From Deltaproteobacteria bacterium (GTDB lineage Bacteria; Desulfobacterota; Desulfuromonadia; Desulfuromonadales; BM103): DNA of 8,291 nucleotides. The notes beneath the pieces are model-generated. The model saw only the letters and a program-made list of their open reading frames with translations, did not search any database and was not told the DNA's origin. Shown here in pieces: positions 7,132-8,291 of the stretch. Both the position numbers and the translations under genes were made by a program. The DNA is taken from the NCBI GenBank assembly GCA_006226895.1, contig SBFN01000122.1:1-8291 (forward strand), given 5' to 3'. Within the stretch, counting starts at the first letter, position 1. The number at the start of each line of letters is the position of its first letter.

Positions 7132-7159
7132 CGTCCCGGTCTGTGGGGCGACCGGGACG
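7132..7159 (-). terminator. Perfect 10-bp GC-rich hairpin after the rubredoxin gene
   Basis: The arms CGTCCCGGTC (7132-7141) and GACCGGGACG (7150-7159) are perfectly complementary around an 8-nt loop. The hairpin lies about 70 bp beyond the rubredoxin stop codon, where a transcription terminator would be expected. No U-run follows on the minus strand, so it is not a textbook intrinsic terminator. It may be Rho-assisted, an RNA 3'-end protector, or a regulatory stem in the lipA leader. A weaker 8-bp pair, AACCTCAA/TTGAGGTT with a 22-nt loop (7172-7209), lies between it and the rubredoxin gene. Confidence 0.5.
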
Positions 7160-7229
7160 TCTATTCTGACAAACCTCAACCCCGTTTATCTTCTCTTGCT
7201 CTTGAGGTTGGGGCGTTTAACTTGGTAGC

Positions 7230-7388
7230 TTAGGCAGGTTCGAAATTGCTTTTATCTGCACCACAGAGGGGGCAGCACCAATCCTCAGGCAGATCTTCGA
7301 AAGATGTGCCGGGTTCAATGCCGTTGCCGGGATCGCCTTCGGCCGGGTCGTAGATGTAGTCACAGATTACGCAACGAAACTTGGTCAT
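7230..7388 (-). CDS. Rubredoxin, 52 residues
   Basis: Rubredoxin is a small cytoplasmic electron carrier with one iron bound by four cysteines, often feeding oxygen or peroxide reductases in anaerobes. The product begins [20 protein letters not shown], contains [12 protein letters not shown], and ends [15 protein letters not shown]. The two iron-binding motifs are CVIC (Cys6, Cys9) and CPLC (Cys39, Cys42), with the conserved aromatic residues Tyr11, Tyr13, Phe30, Trp37 and Phe49 of the fold. Length is normal for the family. Position 38, just before the third ligand, is an additional cysteine where valine or another residue is more usual. AAGGAG lies about 7 nt before the ATG, a strong ribosome binding site. 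It has its own promoter (7443-7470) and appears to be a single-gene unit. Its redox partners are not encoded in the window. Confidence 0.95.
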   Translation of the reverse strand: MTKFRCVICDYIYDPAEGDPGNGIEPGTSFEDLPEDWCCPLCGADKSNFEPA

Positions 7389-7413
7389 GATTGGCTCCTT
7401 GAGAATTCAGTAG

Positions 7414-7430
7414 TTGGCCAAAGTGGCCAA
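7414..7430 (-). promoter_or_regulatory. 17-bp palindrome in the rubredoxin leader (operator or 5' hairpin)
   Basis: On the minus strand the sequence is TTGGCCA-CTT-TGGCCAA, a perfect 7-bp inverted repeat around 3 nt. It starts about 13 nt past the -10 hexamer, which puts it near +6 to +22 of the predicted transcript. That position suits a repressor operator that blocks promoter clearance, or a hairpin at the RNA 5' end that protects the message. Which protein would bind is not evident. Confidence 0.5.
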
Positions 7431-7442
7431 AATATCCAGACC

Positions 7443-7470
7443 ATTCTAGTGCAAGATTAAATTCTGGCAA
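7443..7470 (-). promoter_or_regulatory. Sigma-70-type promoter of the rubredoxin gene
   Basis: Read on the minus strand, the -35 is TTGCCA (7465-7470) and the -10 is TAGAAT (7443-7448), each five of six consensus bases, with a 16-bp spacer. The predicted start is near 7436, giving a leader of about 48 nt before the rubredoxin ATG. Confidence 0.65.
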
Positions 7471-7481
7471 GTGTAGACTTG

Positions 7482-7517
7482 AAAAAAAATGGCAAAGGCT
7501 TTTAATCGGGGGCCATT
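7482..7517 (-). terminator. Probable intrinsic terminator of elbB
   Basis: Seven bases past the elbB stop, AATGGC (7512-7517) pairs with GCCATT (7488-7493), and the stem runs directly into eight T residues (7482-7489 on the minus strand). The stem is only 6 bp and the loop is 18 nt, so the hairpin is weak, but the U-run and its position just after elbB fit a terminator. It would insulate the rubredoxin promoter, which begins 12 bp further on. Confidence 0.55.
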
Positions 7518-7523
7518 GAGTGC

Positions 7524-8192
7524 TCAGTCAATCATCCCGATCAGAGCCTGAACGGTTTTTTCGATGCCTTCAGCCGCTTCGGAAATTCTGCCGGCAAGCA
7601 TGTAGGCCGGGCTTGAAACCAGCTTATTGTCGCGATCTATGACAAATTCTTCGACCGGGCACTGGATATGCTCTGAGCCCAGCGCTGTGAGTGCTTCTGC
7701 AGTTCCCTCATCATTGCCGATCGTCAGTTTGTGAGAGACGTTCTCGTCGCCCAGGACTTTGGAAAGGACGGCCGGGGCGATACAGACGGCAGCAATCGGT
7801 TTCTTTGCAGCGTACATTTCCCTGATCAGGCGTGCTGTCTCAGCATTGACTTCACAGTCTGCGCCGGCGACAGCGAAGTTACAAAGGTTCTTCGCGGCAC
7901 CAAAACCTCCCGGCAATATCAACGCGTCAAGGTCAGAAGCCTGAACCTTTGCCAGGTCTTGAATGTTGCCCCGGGCGATGCGAGCAGACTCTATCAGTAC
8001 GTTTCGAGTTGCGCCGGCTTCAGGTTCCCCGGCCAGGTGGTTGATGACGTGCATCTGGGGAATATCCGGAGCCATGCAGACGGCTTCTGCGCCGGCGCGA
8101 TCAATGGCGAGTAAGGTGATGACTGCTTCGTGGATCTCGCTGCCGTCGTAGACGCCGCAGCCGGACAGGATGACACCGATACGCTTTGTCAT
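7524..8192 (-). CDS. elbB: ElbB-type DJ-1/PfpI superfamily protein (glyoxalase-like)
   Basis: The 222-residue product matches ElbB, a cytoplasmic DJ-1/PfpI-superfamily protein. E. coli ElbB has been linked to isoprenoid synthesis and reported to have weak glyoxalase activity; its physiological role is not settled. Diagnostic segments are the N-terminal GVILSGCGVYDGSEIHEAV (6-24), VINHLAGE (49-56), LDALILPGGFGAAKNL (88-103), the nucleophile region AAVCIAPAVL (134-143) with Cys137, LTIGND (156-161) and the C-terminal VSSPAYMLA (192-200). Length is typical for the family. A perfect AGGAGGTG ribosome binding site (8197-8204) lies 4 nt before the ATG. It is followed by its own short terminator, so it looks monocistronic within the window. 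The gene before it lies outside. Confidence 0.94.
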   Translation of the reverse strand: MTKRIGVILSGCGVYDGSEIHEAVITLLAIDRAGAEAVCMAPDIPQMHVINHLAGEPEAGATRNVLIESARIARGNIQDLAKVQASDLDALILPGGFGAAKNLCNFAVAGADCEVNAETARLIREMYAAKKPIAAVCIAPAVLSKVLGDENVSHKLTIGNDEGTAEALTALGSEHIQCPVEEFVIDRDNKLVSSPAYMLAGRISEAAEGIEKTVQALIGMID

Positions 8193-8196
8193 AAGA

Positions 8197-8204
8197 CACC
8201 TCCT
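8197..8204 (-). promoter_or_regulatory. Consensus ribosome binding site of elbB
   Basis: AGGAGGTG is fully complementary to the canonical 16S rRNA tail and is placed 4 nt before the ATG at 8192. It is the strongest ribosome binding site in the window and predicts efficient translation of elbB. Confidence 0.85.
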
Positions 8205-8239
8205 GAAATTGTGATGATGGCTATCTCTTTACAAGGTTC

Positions 8240-8276
8240 TGTCAAGATTAAAGAAAAAATCAGGCATGTCAAGATT
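8240..8276 (-). promoter_or_regulatory. Paired direct repeat AATCTTGACA in the elbB promoter region
   Basis: The 10-bp sequence AATCTTGACA occurs twice on the minus strand, at 8267-8276 and 8240-8249, exactly 27 bp apart. Each copy includes a perfect -35 hexamer, TTGACA. A convincing -10 is lacking for either: TAATCT follows the first copy at 16 bp, and TAGCCA follows the second at 16 bp. The region probably holds the elbB promoter, and the repeats may be activator sites or two overlapping -35 elements. Confidence 0.45.
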
Positions 8277-8291
8277 GTTGAAACTTGTTCT

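Noticed and set aside
1..8291. Defence, mobile or biosynthetic island
   Set aside because: All genes are recognisable core metabolic or redox genes in a consistent strand and style. There is no integrase, transposase, toxin-antitoxin pair or attachment-site repeat.

Overview
This window is a compact, ordinary metabolic stretch of a bacterial chromosome. Every gene I can support lies on the minus strand. In transcription order (high to low coordinate) they are elbB, a short rubredoxin gene, lipA, trxB, sucA, sucB and the 5' part of a dihydrolipoyl dehydrogenase gene (lpdA) that runs off the left edge. I found no tRNA, rRNA, CRISPR array, insertion sequence, prophage gene or plus-strand gene. 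The long open frames on the plus strand are antisense shadows of the minus-strand genes.

The gene set and style suggest a Gram-negative bacterium, most likely a member of the Desulfuromonadota (Geobacter/Desulfuromonas-like). The arguments are an 896-residue 2-oxoglutarate dehydrogenase E1 in a sucA-sucB-lpdA order, a free-standing rubredoxin, an ElbB protein, and an ACGCGTGGCG-rich intergenic inverted repeat of a style I associate with those genomes. This assignment is inference from memory; no marker in the window proves it.

Layout. Positions 7524-8291 hold elbB with a strong ribosome binding site, two copies of a 10-bp direct repeat upstream, and a short U-rich terminator after it. Positions 7230-7470 hold a rubredoxin gene of only 52 codons, with a good sigma-70 promoter and a 17-bp palindrome in its leader. 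Positions 6940-7229 are non-coding, apart from a possible 21-codon mini-ORF, and contain three hairpins ahead of lipA. lipA and trxB (5073-6939) overlap by 14 bp, which fixes the trxB start at 6062 and implies translational coupling. Positions 4825-5072 carry an extended -10 promoter and a leader of about 137 nt for the suc operon. sucA and sucB (899-4824) are 17 bp apart. A 157-bp spacer with a long inverted repeat then separates sucB from lpdA (1-741).

The functional thread is lipoate. LipA makes the lipoyl cofactor, SucB carries it on Lys41, SucA loads the succinyl group onto it, and Lpd reoxidises it. TrxB and rubredoxin add thiol and electron-transfer functions. I see no undescribed multi-gene system here. 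The items most worth a second look are the sucB-lpdA RNA-type inverted repeat, the unusual cysteine-containing tail of TrxB, the palindrome in the rubredoxin leader, and the structured lipA leader.
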